The translations under genes and the position numbers were made by a program. Shown here piece by piece: positions 25,002 to 36,195 of a DNA stretch of 64,000 nucleotides. This stretch comes from Lithospermum erythrorhizon (lineage: Eukaryota > Streptophyta > Magnoliopsida > Boraginales > Boraginaceae): the NCBI GenBank assembly GCA_019722365.1, contig JADFUC010001755.1, positions 1 through 64,000 on the forward strand, given 5' to 3'. Numbering within the stretch: the stretch's first letter is position 1; each line of letters starts with the position of its first letter. Under the pieces are notes generated by a model, which did no database searches, was not told where the DNA came from, and saw only the letters and a list, made by a program, of their open reading frames with translations.

Positions 25002-25075
25002 TAAAAAGTATTCAATTTTATTTAAATGAAAGATTTTATTATTGAGGAGAAGAGGCGTAATTACTATATTTGTTT

Positions 25076-25091
25076 AAAATAATTTCATGAT
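25076..25091. repeat. Left target-site duplication of the LINE
   Basis: aaaataatttcatgat here is repeated exactly at 27871-27886, right after the A-rich end of the LINE. A 16-bp perfect direct repeat at this spacing is the expected LINE target duplication. Confidence 0.85.
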
Positions 25092-25278
25092 TAACATTAA
25101 AGAATCTCTCGCTAGGTAGATATCTTTGGTATATCTAGATATCTACATCAAGAGAAAATAAATTGTAATACCCGACAGCAAAAATGTGTGTGTGTGTGTG
25201 TGTGTGATATGTTTGATATGATTTGATTGGTACTACTCATACCACCAAGATGCATCTTCTTTTCGGAGCTCATGCAAT

Positions 25279-25345
25279 AAGAACTGATGTTAGCGTGCTT
25301 GGCTGGGGTAATTCTTGGATGGGTGATCCAGGAAGTTTCTCGGTG
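25279..25345 (+). ncRNA. 5S rRNA-like segment, Cassandra left LTR
   Basis: Reads agaactgatgttagcgtgc, then ttggctggggtaattcttgg and atgggtgatccaggaagttt. This follows plant 5S rRNA from its middle to near its 3' part, including the A-box and C-box equivalents of the RNA polymerase III promoter. Substitutions and a short deletion mean it is not a functional 5S gene. Confidence 0.8.
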
Positions 25346-25741
25346 AGCAAATGAGTGAGGACAAAAGAAAGCATCTTTGGAGGAACTCGTGAGTGGTTTG
25401 TGAGGCCCGGTCCATCCAAATCTAACTCTTCCTTGCCAAACTTGGGTGTGCGGTAGAGGCATTACAAATGGTATCAGCGTCGGAGCAGTGAGAACTAAGT
25501 GCTATGCGACGCAAAGTCTTGTCGGCGGGAGCCACTGCTGAGGCCGTGGGCCACCGCTAGAATCTCACACGGATGGTACGGTCTTGGATGTGTTGTGGTT
25601 CAACGAGGACGTTGAGAATTTAAGTGGGGGAGGTTGTAATACCCGACCGAAAAATGTGTGTGTGTGATATGTTTGATATGATTTGATTGGTACTACTCGT
25701 ACCCATCCGAGATCGTCTTCTTTTAGGAAGCTCATCTCTTA

Positions 25742-25812
25742 AGAACTCCAATGTTAGCGTGCTTGACACAGGGCAATTCTAGGATGGGTGACCCCTTTGG
25801 GAAGTTTCTTAG
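25742..25812 (+). ncRNA. 5S rRNA-like segment, Cassandra right LTR
   Basis: The second copy reads agaactccaatgttagcgtg, then cttgacacagggcaattcta and ggatgggtgacc, closer to real 5S rRNA than the left copy (AGGATGGGTGACC is exact). It lies in the same place within the LTR. Confidence 0.82.
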
Positions 25813-27870
25813 TGAGCCGTGAGTGAGGACAAAAGCGTCTTTGGAAAGACTCGTGGTGGTTTGTGAGGCACAGTCGTAGTCTAACTTGCGCCGACCGATT
25901 GTCTTGGGGCGGCGTTACACAAATTTTCTTGATATTAGTGACAAAGTTAAGTAAGATATCATCCTGGAAGAAAATTTCTTAACTTCTGCAGGCGTGCTAT
26001 TGTTATTTAATACGTTCTTGTCCCCATTCTAGTTTATATATTATGAGAATTTATAAATTACCTCTAAATATGCTTCCATGACATTGATAGAATTTTGCCA
26101 ACTTTCTTTGGGAGTTCATCCAATAACATCCATTGGATTAAATGAAATTTCACATATTAATATTAAAGATAGAGGTCTTGGCTTTAAATATTTTTATCAT
26201 TTTAATCTTGCCCTGTTTGTCAAAAATGGTTGTAGGCTCTTTACGTTCCCAAATCTCCATACTAATAAAACACTAAAATCTAAATATTATCCTAATACAT
26301 CTCCCTTAAATGCCCCAATTCTTTTGGTTTTAAATATTACATCTTTGGACTATTTGCCTTGATGCCAATATAGTTGAGGAAAGAAGTGATGCAGCTACAT
26401 CGATATTTGGGATGATATCTGACTTCATGATCTTAAAATTATTTGAAAAAATTATTTGAACCCCAATGCATCACCCCCTTATCCTACCTTGATGTTCCAA
26501 CTCACTACTAACAATTTCTCATGGAACATGACCTTATTAAATATGTTTTTCCTCCCTTTGTCGTTAACTATATAATCAAAATTAGACTCTCACTTGCTGA
26601 TGACGTCAAAGTTTGGAATAAACCCACAATTGAAACAAAAGATATTGACCACAAACTAACCCGTGACCACTATCAAACCATTTCAAAGCCAAAAAATCAC
26701 CTTAACACACCCCACAAATCTGGAAAAGACTTTGGAAATTACTTCTACCTCAGAAAATCAAAGTCTTTTTATGGAAAGTCCTACTACATAGGATATCAAC
26801 TAAGGACAATTTAGAACACAAAACTAAAATAGACTTCGATACCAATTGTTCCTTTTGTACTTCTTTTAAAAAAAGTGTAGATCATATTTTCTTTCATTGC
26901 CCTTATATAAACAATCTTTGGTACAACACTATCAATAGTCATATTGTCTGTCCAAAAATCTCTATCTATGATTTTCTAGTCTTTTGGATTTTGAAACCAT
27001 GGGAGAATAGTTTATATATTAGAAAGAACATAATTATCATTGGAAGCTTGATTTGGAATATTTGACTCCATAGAAATGATATTACTTTTAATAAGCATTT
27101 GTGTGATGTTAGCAAGATTGATCATTGAAATGCTCTTCGTAAGGACTCGATCAATGCTGACCATTACAAAAAGAACTCTGTTAGAAGTCCTGTCCGGACG
27201 TATAAAAATCAATCCAAGGATAATATACCTTCAAAGTATATTCAACCATATTCCTTTAATTCATGTCATTTCCTTTTTAAATCACCACAACATCAAAACA
27301 CTCAGAGTAGTAATCCAATTTATCTCCGTCTTGGAACTTTTGCACAACTATCCAAACCATTTAGATGGATCATCTCAATTAATTTTGTTTATGGAAACAA
27401 TACAATTATTGGATCAAGAATCTTGGAGGATATTTGGGAACATCTTGACAGTGATTCACATTCGAATTGTAGAAGAGATTTTGAAAATTTTGCCTCTACA
27501 ACATTTGCAGAAGCTCTTTTTACAGGATTATTATTGTTGTCGTCTTCTTCTGATCTTGATTCAATTATCATCATGATTGATGGATTTTTTTACACTAATT
27601 GGCCAAAGGTACTTCCCCCATATTAGTAAGTCCAATGATTAGACATATTTTGAAGCATAATGGCGAGCAAGGAATAACAATATCTTTTGGCACCCTACGG
27701 ATATTGGATGTTTTAATAATTTAAATGTTTGTCATCAAAGCTTTCCATGTAATCGTTTATATTATCCTAGTTTATTTTTTATCTCTCAAGATGGCCATAA
27801 TGGCCGTGTAAGCTCAAGGGAAGATTACTCTTTTTTATAATTGCTCATGCACGTTATCTATGAAAAATAA

Positions 27871-27886
27871 AAAATAATTTCATGAT
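27871..27886. repeat. Right target-site duplication of the LINE
   Basis: aaaataatttcatgat, identical to 25076-25091, immediately after the LINE A-rich tail. Confidence 0.85.
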
Positions 27887-29750
27887 AAGCTTTAAACAAA
27901 TTAAAATTATTGGGGGAGCACTCCACAGATTTGAATCATTATCAAAGATATGTGTTGGTCTCAGGCAATCCGATTGGACATCTGGTAAGACGAAAATTGG
28001 AAAGTAGCGCTCTTTGGCCTATTTTTTAATTTCTAACATCAATTTAATTCATTTACTATGCTTGCTATCGGTGTAAATCTTCTATTAAAAAGTGTCTAAC
28101 TTACATCTTCTTTCCTTTGGCTGTCTGCGTACCCACTGCCCCCTTCCCCCTCTTCGCGGCCTGGCTCTGCCCCACAAATCATGACCCCGCTACCCTTCCC
28201 CACTCCAAATCCTCGCGACCTACCCCTCCCTCCTAAATGCAACCATAAAACTATTAATAAATAAAGAAATAACGAAAATATACCTGAATTTGAATTATAC
28301 GTGAAGATGACGTGTACTTGATTCATATATATAAAAAATTCGAGAGTCTTGTATTTGACGTGACATTCTCCTTTTCAACTTAACTTTAACTAAATTATAA
28401 CTTTTTAATAATATCAAAATTAGAGCTTTGTTAATAAAAACTATACTAAAATTACAACCCAAACCAAGAGTAAATGGAGTAGAGCACGATTAGAGTGTGG
28501 TGCGAGGAAGAAGATGAGAAGAGTGTTAACACAATAGAGAAGTAGTTAAACTGATGCTGAGAAGGGGTGATATTTAGGCGAAATAATTAAAATGAATCAA
28601 AGTAAAAAAGTCGTTAAAAGGGATGTTATTTTCCTAATTTTCACTAGTTGGGACCGTCTCTTAGGTTGTTAATCTCTTCTGAGTTACGGCAATGTGCGAA
28701 ACCATATATATTTCTATTTTCTACTCATTTAAGAAGCTTGATATCGGATTGATTGGAATGTTGCTTAGTTTGTCAAGCTGATGTTAACCAAATGGCATTT
28801 AGCTAAGTAAGAGACAAAATTAGAAAAATTGGGACAAACTCAAGCTGTATAGGACCATTTTAAACATGTCGCATTATTGACTTGAAAAAGATCTATGAAA
28901 TTCATTCACGTGTTTTCCAAAATATGTATGTATGAGACAAAACTTAAGTTTCATAACCACATATAAAAAATACAAATAAATTTAGTTTCATATATAATTC
29001 CATATATAAAGACAAAACTTTATCAACAATATGTAGTTGTAAGCCACCGAAGATAAGAACAAATCCAGAAGCTGCAATGTGTCAGTCAGTTGTGTTTGGA
29101 TATGAAATACTGCAACATTTTTGCAACCACAGTTGCACAATAATCTGATCTTTCAGAGAAACTGGAAGGAAATACTAATAAGTGTGCTGCTGAATGAGGT
29201 GAAAATAATGTTTTAAACACATTTTAACAATTAAATTACACGTGAGACACGAGTTGTAAAGTACAAAAATAAAGCAATTCATAAAGTATGTTTAATAGGT
29301 TGGTTTAAGTATAGACATATTTGACAGATATGTTTGTCTAACAATGTAGATATATTATATACAGATAATATTAAATAAATGGTTAAATAATCTATTATAC
29401 CCGTGAGTGAAATTTTAGATTACAATTTGGTAAGATCATAATATATATATATATATATATATATTATAACATAAATTGTATTGAAAGTGTGATTATTTTG
29501 ACTTCGATTAAATATACATGCGGAGTTAGGCGATGCAAGTTTTAAATGGAGATTAAGATTCACGATCGTAAAATAATTTTATTTAAGCAAGGGAATGGCT
29601 TGTATTGAATTTAAAAAAGCAGCTTAGAAATTAAAAATAAGCATCAATTATAAGCTTAAATAAGAAGAGAATGTTATAAAAAATACTAAACTTAGCTACA
29701 TTTAAACTTTCTTGAAAAATGTGATCGATTACGACGTAAACATTTATAAA
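27887..29750. other. Intergenic spacer upstream of the DUF247 gene
   Basis: No gene is supported. A C-rich, pyrimidine-biased tract covers about 28128-28232; its minus-strand frame (28096-28326) is a low-complexity by-product. An (AT)n microsatellite of about eleven units occupies 29441-29463. The remaining sequence is AT-rich. Confidence 0.5.
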
Positions 29751-29754
29751 TCGC

Positions 29755-29767
29755 ATATATATAAAAT
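29755..29767 (+). promoter_or_regulatory. Candidate TATA box of the DUF247 gene
   Basis: catatatataaaa lies about 140 bases before the ATG at 29904. It is a good plant TATA match at a plausible distance, allowing a 5' leader of about 100 bases. Confidence 0.4.
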
Positions 29768-29903
29768 ATGAGGTTAAATTTGAGACTTATCTGTTACCCA
29801 TATAACCGGGCCTGGAGTTCGATGCATGGTATAATTCAAGTCCACTCATTATTCAGTATTTTTCTCTCTTTGAACACAAAACACATCATCTTTTTTTCCA
29901 AAC

Positions 29904-31628
29904 ATGTCTTCCCATGCAAACATCAACAAATCTTCAAACCATTCACGCTTCGATGAACACCAATGGGTGATGCAAATTCGCCAAACATTGGAAGAAGAAC
30001 TCGAAGAAGACAATGAAATTGAAGTGTGCATTTTCAGTGTCCCAAAAACTTTAATGGCAACTCATCCTCATTGTTACACTCCTCAAATGGTCCCTATAGG
30101 CCCCTACCATTATTTCCATCAAGAAACGTACGAAATGGAACGTTACAAGCTTTCTGCAGCCAAAAGGGTGCAACAAAATTGTTTTGAAAACATCAAATTT
30201 GAAGATGTTGTACTTCAATTGAGAGGCTATGAGTCAAGGATTCGAGCTTGTTATAATAGATACCTCACCATTAATGGAGAAACTCTAGCGTGGATGATGG
30301 CGGTCGACGCCTCATTCATTCTAGAGTTTCTTCAGGTCTACTCCATGAGTCTTGAAGGGAGGAAACTACTTAGAATTTCATCAAGAATGTCCCATTTGGT
30401 TGGTGCTAAGGGGAAGAAATCTACCCATAATGAAATTCTTAAAGATTTCTTCATGGTTGAGAATCAAATTCCTTTGTTTGTTTTGAGAAAAATGATGGAG
30501 GTTAAGTTCCATTCATTAGAGATTGGGGATGGAAAATTGTATTTGATGTTAATGGGGTTGTTTAAAGTGCTTTGTCCTTTCGAAGTGATGCATGAATTGC
30601 CAGAGACAAAAGCAATGGATTGTGCTCATTTGCTTGACATGTTGTACCGTTTGATTGTCCCAAAATTAAAGCCCAAAGTACCAGAAGTGAAGCAATTAGA
30701 CAAAGCAGAGAACACTAATAATGTTGAGGCCGAGAAAGAGAAAGAAGGTAATGATGAACAAAAACCTTATTGGGGTTCACAATATGTGAATACATTTTTT
30801 GAAGAAGTGTGGAAGATTATCAAAAATATATTTTCAGGTCCAATAAACATCTTAAGGAAGATATTATTGTCCAGGGTAGTTGTGTTCATAACAAAATTGC
30901 CCTGGCAAATTGTCTCTAATGTCCCTGGAATTAGGTTTATAACAGGGCCTATTGAGACATTATTTTCGACACATAAGGATGAAGATGGTGGTGATGAGGA
31001 TGAAGATGACGAAGACAAACCTCCTATTGTGGAAGAGATAGAGATCCCCTCAGTAACAGAACTCACAAGGGCATATCTAAAATTTGAAGCCGTTGAAGGT
31101 AGCATATTTAATGTCAAATTCGATCCAAAAACCGTGACTCTTTATCTACCTTCTATAAGCTTGGACGAAAATTCAGAGGTCATTATGAGAAATCTGGTTG
31201 CCTATGAGGCGTGTAATGCATCAGGTCCGGCGATATTTTCGCGATACACCGAGCTAATGAATGGGATTATCGATACTAAAGAGGACGTGCAGATTCTTAA
31301 AGAAACCGGAATTATCAAGAATCGTTTGAAGAGCGATGAAGATGTGAAGAAACTTTGGAATGCGATGCATACGTCAGGTAGTTTAACAAAATCACCAAAA
31401 CTTGATAAGGTGATTGAGGATGTGAACAAGTATTACAAGGGGAGGTGGAAAGTGAAGCTAAAACATATGATGATGGACTATGTTTTTGGTTCATGGCAAA
31501 TTTTGACATTGATGGCTTGTATTGCTCTATTGGTTCTTATGTCATTGCAATCATTTTGCTCTGTCTATAGTTGTAGTCGGTTTTTCCCAATCCAGGTTAT
31601 AGAGGTGACGCAGTCGGTGGCTGAATAA
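29904..31628 (+). CDS. DUF247 / UPF0481 family membrane protein
   Basis: An intact intronless gene of 574 residues. The N-terminus is family-typical and close to Arabidopsis At3g02645: 'HQWVMQIRQTLEEELEED', then 'IFSVPKTLMATHPHCYTPQM', 'IGPYH' and 'MERYKLSAAKRVQ' (residues 20-90). 'IRACYNRYLTINGETLAWMM' and 'DASFILEFLQVYS' follow at about 110-150, 'VENQIPLFVLRKMM' near 184, and 'LYLPSISLDENSE' near 412. A single C-terminal membrane segment lies at about 529-551 (WQILTLMACIALLVLMSLQS). Two charged inserts, near 268-287 and an Asp/Glu run near 357-370, make it somewhat longer than relatives. The biochemical function is unknown; some grass DUF247 genes act in self-incompatibility, but nothing here suggests that role. 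Frame integrity over 1.7 kb contrasts with all surrounding repeats and suggests selection. Confidence 0.95.
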   Translation: MSSHANINKSSNHSRFDEHQWVMQIRQTLEEELEEDNEIEVCIFSVPKTLMATHPHCYTPQMVPIGPYHYFHQETYEMERYKLSAAKRVQQNCFENIKFEDVVLQLRGYESRIRACYNRYLTINGETLAWMMAVDASFILEFLQVYSMSLEGRKLLRISSRMSHLVGAKGKKSTHNEILKDFFMVENQIPLFVLRKMMEVKFHSLEIGDGKLYLMLMGLFKVLCPFEVMHELPETKAMDCAHLLDMLYRLIVPKLKPKVPEVKQLDKAENTNNVEAEKEKEGNDEQKPYWGSQYVNTFFEEVWKIIKNIFSGPINILRKILLSRVVVFITKLPWQIVSNVPGIRFITGPIETLFSTHKDEDGGDEDEDDEDKPPIVEEIEIPSVTELTRAYLKFEAVEGSIFNVKFDPKTVTLYLPSISLDENSEVIMRNLVAYEACNASGPAIFSRYTELMNGIIDTKEDVQILKETGIIKNRLKSDEDVKKLWNAMHTSGSLTKSPKLDKVIEDVNKYYKGRWKVKLKHMMMDYVFGSWQILTLMACIALLVLMSLQSFCSVYSCSRFFPIQVIEVTQSVAE

Positions 31629-32990
31629 TCAATTGGTGGATGTTCGACAAAAATGTCCATCGACAGTGAGGGAAAGTTGTGTTGTGTTCTTGTTTTCTTT
31701 TCTTTTAGTTGGGGAATTATGGTGTTTTTTTTCTTTCTTTTTCCTTGCATGTAAATTATTGTATTTTAATTTTAAACTTATACATGTAAGATATTAAAGC
31801 AAAATTAATGGTTTTTTCACATCAATTATTGATATAGGTACTCCAACTACAGTTTATTTTAGAATCATTTTATATTATAAATGAAGTGTCATTATCAACA
31901 AGTAAATTAAAAAAATTATTGACCTAAAATAATAACAAATGTTTAACTTTGTAATGGGAAGCGCTTATTTGATGCTGGAATCGGTATATCTTGAATAAAC
32001 AATGGGTGAGCTTGAAATATTTCATGACTTGTTAGATAGGTTTGGTGTAATTACTAATATCTCACTTTCTTGATCTTGTATTTGCTTATTAGTAGTTCCA
32101 TCCCAAAAATATTATCACATTTTAAATATTAATAGTTAATTTTTTTAATTTTAAATTTAAGTAACTTTTAATGTCTTATATATTTATTTGGAAAAATTAT
32201 ATTAATATGTATAGTATTTCAGCGTATTTCTTATTAAGCTTGATAATTTTAGTTCAATCAAAAGTTTTGGATATGATCAGGAATTGTAAAGTTTGTTATC
32301 TTTGTGTGAAAAGAAAAACTTGACAATACTTTTTGATTTACTCACACTCGTCCTGTTATAAATCAAACACGTATTTTGATTTTATCCCTTTTATTTGTCA
32401 AAGCAAGCTATTTTGCACAATTTTTCCTCAATATTCCTATTTAATACTACCAAATCGTTTCCTAATAGGTTGATATTCTATTCCATTTTTGTATAATAGG
32501 TAAGTTATAAAAATAAATAATTAATCATTTGAACTATTTAATAACATTAAATGAGGTTAGTATTGTCAAATGTTCACCTATCTTAAAAACTAAAAAAATA
32601 ACATAAGTGAATTATAAATGAGACAGAATGACCAAGTTTGACATCTGAGCGTTAGCGATCGAAAATGGCTAAGAGTTGAGCCAGGAATTAGAATTCGAAT
32701 GAGGAATTTTCAGTGATCTTTGGTGCCATTGCCCGCCGTTAGGTAGTATAAAATCTTCTCAAGTTATTGTCAGGGGTTATGATTGATTGTAAAATCTCAA
32801 TCATAATCGATGTATTAATTATATCTAGACAAGATTAACAAACAATTCTAGCGTTCGATTCAATTTTAGGAATTATAATCTTGATTGTGACTTTATCTAG
32901 ACAAGACTTTCTTTTGCTATGGTTTAATAAGAACGAGTTTCTTATATCTAGGGATCTTATTATAAGACTCTTTATATACATGTGATCATC
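31629..32990. other. Spacer downstream of DUF247
   Basis: AT-rich intergenic DNA with a T-rich 3' UTR-like start (31680-31760) and no canonical AATAAA close to the stop. No coding potential or transposon ends were recognised. Confidence 0.45.
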
Positions 32991-33559
32991 AGTTAAATCA
33001 TATAACACCACATAAGAGTTTTAATGAGATTAAAACTCAACACAACAAATATCAAATACTCTCTCCAAGTCGTGAGAGAGGATGGTCGTGCCCTACCTTA
33101 GTTTTGACTTTTTGTCTTTTTTATCTTTGTCTTCTCAATCGTTCTAAAGGTTTTAGAAAACTGCTCTTCTTGGATCTTGCATCTCTTAGTGTGAATACTT
33201 CTAGAGGCATAATAATTGGAGTACTTGTATTTTAGGTTTTCAATAATCGAAAGAATTGTTGGCATCAATGTAAGTTGTTACTTACTCTTAGATTTGTTTT
33301 ACAACATGTAAGTGATCTTGGGTGATCTTCTGAGTCATCAAAATGCTACAGTTTATACTCATGCAGGCGGTTAGGAGTTTACATATGAGATCTAATTTCT
33401 AATTCAATCACCAGTGCTATTTTACATCTTTATCGTATTTTGTTGACTTAAGTGTCTAGCAAAATGACTAATTCTTCCTCTCTCCCACCTATTTTACAAA
33501 ATAATTTTTTTCCGACTTTTCATGCAAGTTTCAATGAGTTCTACTCTGGAAATTCTTAG
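32991..33559 (+). mobile_element. Copia-like 5' leader with start of gag, truncated
   Basis: The sequence resembles the U5/leader of a Copia element. It leads to an ATG at 33464 opening a 31-residue frame (MTNSSSLPPILQNNFFPTFH...), typical of Copia gag starts in being short and Ser/Asn-rich before a conserved 'F' region. The frame stops at 33557-33559, where the next LTR fragment begins. Assignment rests on style and the gag start only. Confidence 0.4.
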
Positions 33560-34186
33560 CATCCAAAGTAGAATGTCTCGAAAAGTCGACACCGGTAGTG
33601 AACAACCACTGCAGTGGGTTTACAAGAACTCTTAAAGATTAAATTAAGAAAGTAGAGGAAAGATTTTTCTTCCAGGTCGAACAAGAGGGATAGGGGGAGA
33701 AAGTGTTTGCCTTAAAAAAGAATGGGCAAAATGAGCAAGCAATAAACCTCATCCTCATGACTATTTATAGGAGTTCAAAACCACAAAGCTAAATAGATTT
33801 AAGGATAGCCAAAAAGGCCCATCCAGCTCACTCCCAATCATAGCCCACAAGGGTAGATTCTATAATTGGAATTACGCCTAACATTTTATATAGTTCACTT
33901 TAACCCCAGATGTTATAATCGGATTATGGCTTGATATCATTTTATGTGTGTGACCTCTTAGGCTCGATTGACAAATGCCATATATTAATTTATGTTAACC
34001 GAATATCACATTAATATATTAATTATGTGAACCTAGTAACTTGTATAACCCCAATGTCGCGTCAGTATCCTAATATGAACATTGTAGTACAATCAAACAT
34101 ATTATGAACTTTAACTTAAATGAGTAAATCGGTTGTACAATCCAATTGTTGATGTTATTTATTTCAAACATCTAAATATTTACAAC
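33560..34186 (-). repeat. Minus-strand Copia-like LTR
   Basis: Read on the minus strand the LTR begins near 34186 (TTGTAAATATTTAGATGTTTGAAATA), has the conserved 'CGATTTACTCATTTAAGTTAAAG' region at 34108-34135 (shared with 56663-56695), the 'TCAATCGAGCCTAAGAGG' word at 33953-33973, and a TATA box at 33771-33780 (complement of ctatttatag). It is the best-preserved member of the LTR family also seen at 4870-5421, 56374-56740 and 60830-61576. Confidence 0.6.
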
Positions 34187-35359
34187 AAAGCGCCCATGAA
34201 AGATTACTTGTATCAATGATTTCTTCGCACTAGTTTTCCAATAGTCGAGCTATGGTAAAATTTTATGTCACCAAACTCTCATACTTGTAGTTTTCTTGGT
34301 TTCATAAATTAATCACCGATATCCGGCGCTTGGAGATGGCCATCCTGATGCCTTTAATTCACTAAAACTACTACGACATGCATACCCGTAGCGATTGATT
34401 AATGTACACTCCTTTCGATCAAATGTGATCAGACGACCCAATCGGATACTAATTAAGTTTGGTGTTCGATTCAACGATAAACACTGACAAAGAGACGACC
34501 CGATCATTTGTTCTTTAGGCTTGAAGAGTTTCTTGCTCGAGATCACTTGTTGAAGACCTATCTAGAGAACATAGATTGCTAATTGAATCAAAGTATCATT
34601 TCTTAGGCAATAAAGTACATATGTATGTGATGTATAAATATATACAATATATATAAACAAAGGTAAATATATTCAATGAATTTAAGTTTGAAATTCATAC
34701 ATTGTCTTGATAATTGTAATCTATAGTAAACAATCTCTAATCACTCATCGTTCTTGATATTGTGCGTATGAGGATTTATCGTGTTTGATTAAGCGTTAGA
34801 GGTTTAGTTAAGTTGTCTACTTAAATTATCGTCTGTATTTATTTTATCACGTTCACATATCCTTTTAACTATTTCACGAATTAGATGGAATTTTCGACGC
34901 GTGCTTAGATTGGTGATGTCTTTGTTGTTTTATTAGGTTGGTGATCGCGCGGTGTTGCTGAGCAGTTGTTCTGATGCTATGTCTTATCGAGTTCGGCTCA
35001 CGAACTTCTCGATCCAACGATCACCCTTCAGGCTTCCGATCACATAATGTTCTCGACCGATGTTGAATAGACTCTGAGTACCTTATTTGTTTGCTAATGC
35101 CCAAATATTGCCTTTTGTTCAAGCGATGTAACAGACTATTAGATACAAAATGTCTAAATAGGTTTAGGCGGCATCGGTTGTAGTACCACGAGATATGTCC
35201 TTAGTTCTTCTCAAGTACTTAAGGATAACCCAACTACTTGATGTCAGTGTGGATCGCTAGAGGCGATTGAGTAGCGACTTATTTACTTTCTGGCGTAAGC
35301 AGCAGTAATCTTGTAGATAACATAACATACATAATAGATCCTATAATGAGGCATGTATG
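34187..35359. repeat. Retroelement interior between two opposed LTRs
   Basis: Noncoding. It lies between a minus-strand LTR on the left and a plus-strand LTR on the right, so both elements would contribute their 3' internal ends here. 'ggataacccaactacttgatgtcagtgtggat' near 35222-35254 matches, in reverse complement, 'cactgtgg' and 'gttgggtatcc' words near 62463-62488. No gene is supported. Confidence 0.4.
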
Positions 35360-36195
35360 TGTTGTTGGAAATATGAGATGTTAGATCTCATATGTCGTTG
35401 AATAATTAGATTGAACAACCGATTATTACATTTAAGCATATAAGTTCGGGCATATGTTCGATTGTTGGACAATTGACATATTAGGTAACTTCGATTATTG
35501 TTAGAGGTTATGATGACTTACTGAATTAATATATTACTGTGTTGATACGGCGTGAGGAAATCGCGCAAAACAACGAAATCGAACTATATCACGATTAACC
35601 TCTCTAGGGTTTAAAAAGTGAAATATCACGAGCGTTGGGGCAAATTTGATCGTTGAAAAATACGCATAGCCGAACTAGGGGGTGTAAAAGGGGAGTGGAA
35701 GATTTTGTCACTTGGCGCTTGAGTACCTAAATTTTATGGCCTTCAACTCCTATATAAAGAGGCCTAAGTTGATGAAAATATTTGCTATTTCACTATTTTT
35801 TGCTTCTCCTCTTTTGAGAAAAGGTAAAGTGAAACTCTACTACTCTTTTGAGAAAAGGTAAAGGCAAAACTCTCTACTCTTCCCCACTTAGTTTGAGTGG
35901 TAGGATTCTATTAGAGTTTTCTTCAATCTCTTCATCGGTTTAATATTTTAAAGGAGCTCTAGTAAAGCTCACGAAGGGGTTCGTTAAATACGTTGGTGTG
36001 TGGACTTTTCTAGAGACAATCTACGTTGATTGTTAGAGGTCTCCTCGAGATATATTCAGCTACAAAATTCCTAAGGAAAGGTACACGATTGTATATTATT
36101 ATTTTCATATTATTCGTAGAAATCCAGGTTTCGGTTTATTTATAATTGTTATTTCAATCTCGAAAATCAATAATATGGAAACTTATTACGTGTCG
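35360..36195 (+). repeat. Plus-strand Copia-like LTR
   Basis: Starts TGTTGTTGGAAATATGAG; the reverse complement of its first 200 bases matches the 61370-61576 LTR ('aatatatgaattc...gtaagccatcataacc' and 'caatctaa...ttcaac'). A TATA box TATATAAA is at 35751-35758. A 34-bp tandem duplication (cttttgagaaaaggtaaag at 35811 and 35845) follows it. The right end is estimated from 'cgtgtcgtctatacccgaca' near 36191-36210. Confidence 0.6.

Larger units (their letters stand above)
25164..25919 (+). mobile_element. Cassandra TRIM retrotransposon with 5S rRNA-like LTRs
   Basis: A complete 756-bp terminal-repeat retrotransposon in miniature: LTR 25164-25466, tRNA-Met-type primer site TGGTATCAG at 25469-25477, noncoding interior to 25633 with purine tract aagtgggggagg, LTR 25635-25919. 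Both LTRs start TGTAATACCCGAC and end TTACA. Each carries a 5S rRNA-like segment with internal promoter words (GTTAGCGTGCTT and GGATGGGTGA), the defining trait of Cassandra. Flanks taaat and caaat match at 4 of 5 positions. There is no coding capacity; it must be mobilised by other elements. Confidence 0.93.
25092..27870 (+). mobile_element. 5'-truncated L1-type LINE, interrupted by a Cassandra TRIM
   Basis: The plus-strand remnant covers the end of reverse transcriptase onward. It starts with a YLGI-like segment near 25112-25130, resumes after Cassandra with 'SAGVLLL' near 25990, then 'DRGLGFKYFYHFNLALFVK' near 26170-26226, and a zf-RVT region with 'KIKVFLWKVLL' near 26755 and CSFC...HIFFHCPY near 26849-26910. 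A degenerate RNase H-like region near 27340-27560 follows. The 3' end is A-rich (gaaaaataa) and abuts the right target duplication. Without Cassandra the body is about 2.0 kb, so most of the normal 5-7 kb element is missing, as expected from aborted reverse transcription. Frames are broken throughout. Confidence 0.88.

Noticed and set aside
25742..25812. A genuine 5S rRNA gene
   Set aside because: It is an incomplete 5S-like stretch inside a TRIM LTR, present in both LTRs, so it is Cassandra sequence.
28096..28326. Gly/Arg-rich minus-strand frame
   Set aside because: It comes from a C-rich low-complexity tract, with no start context or homolog recognised.
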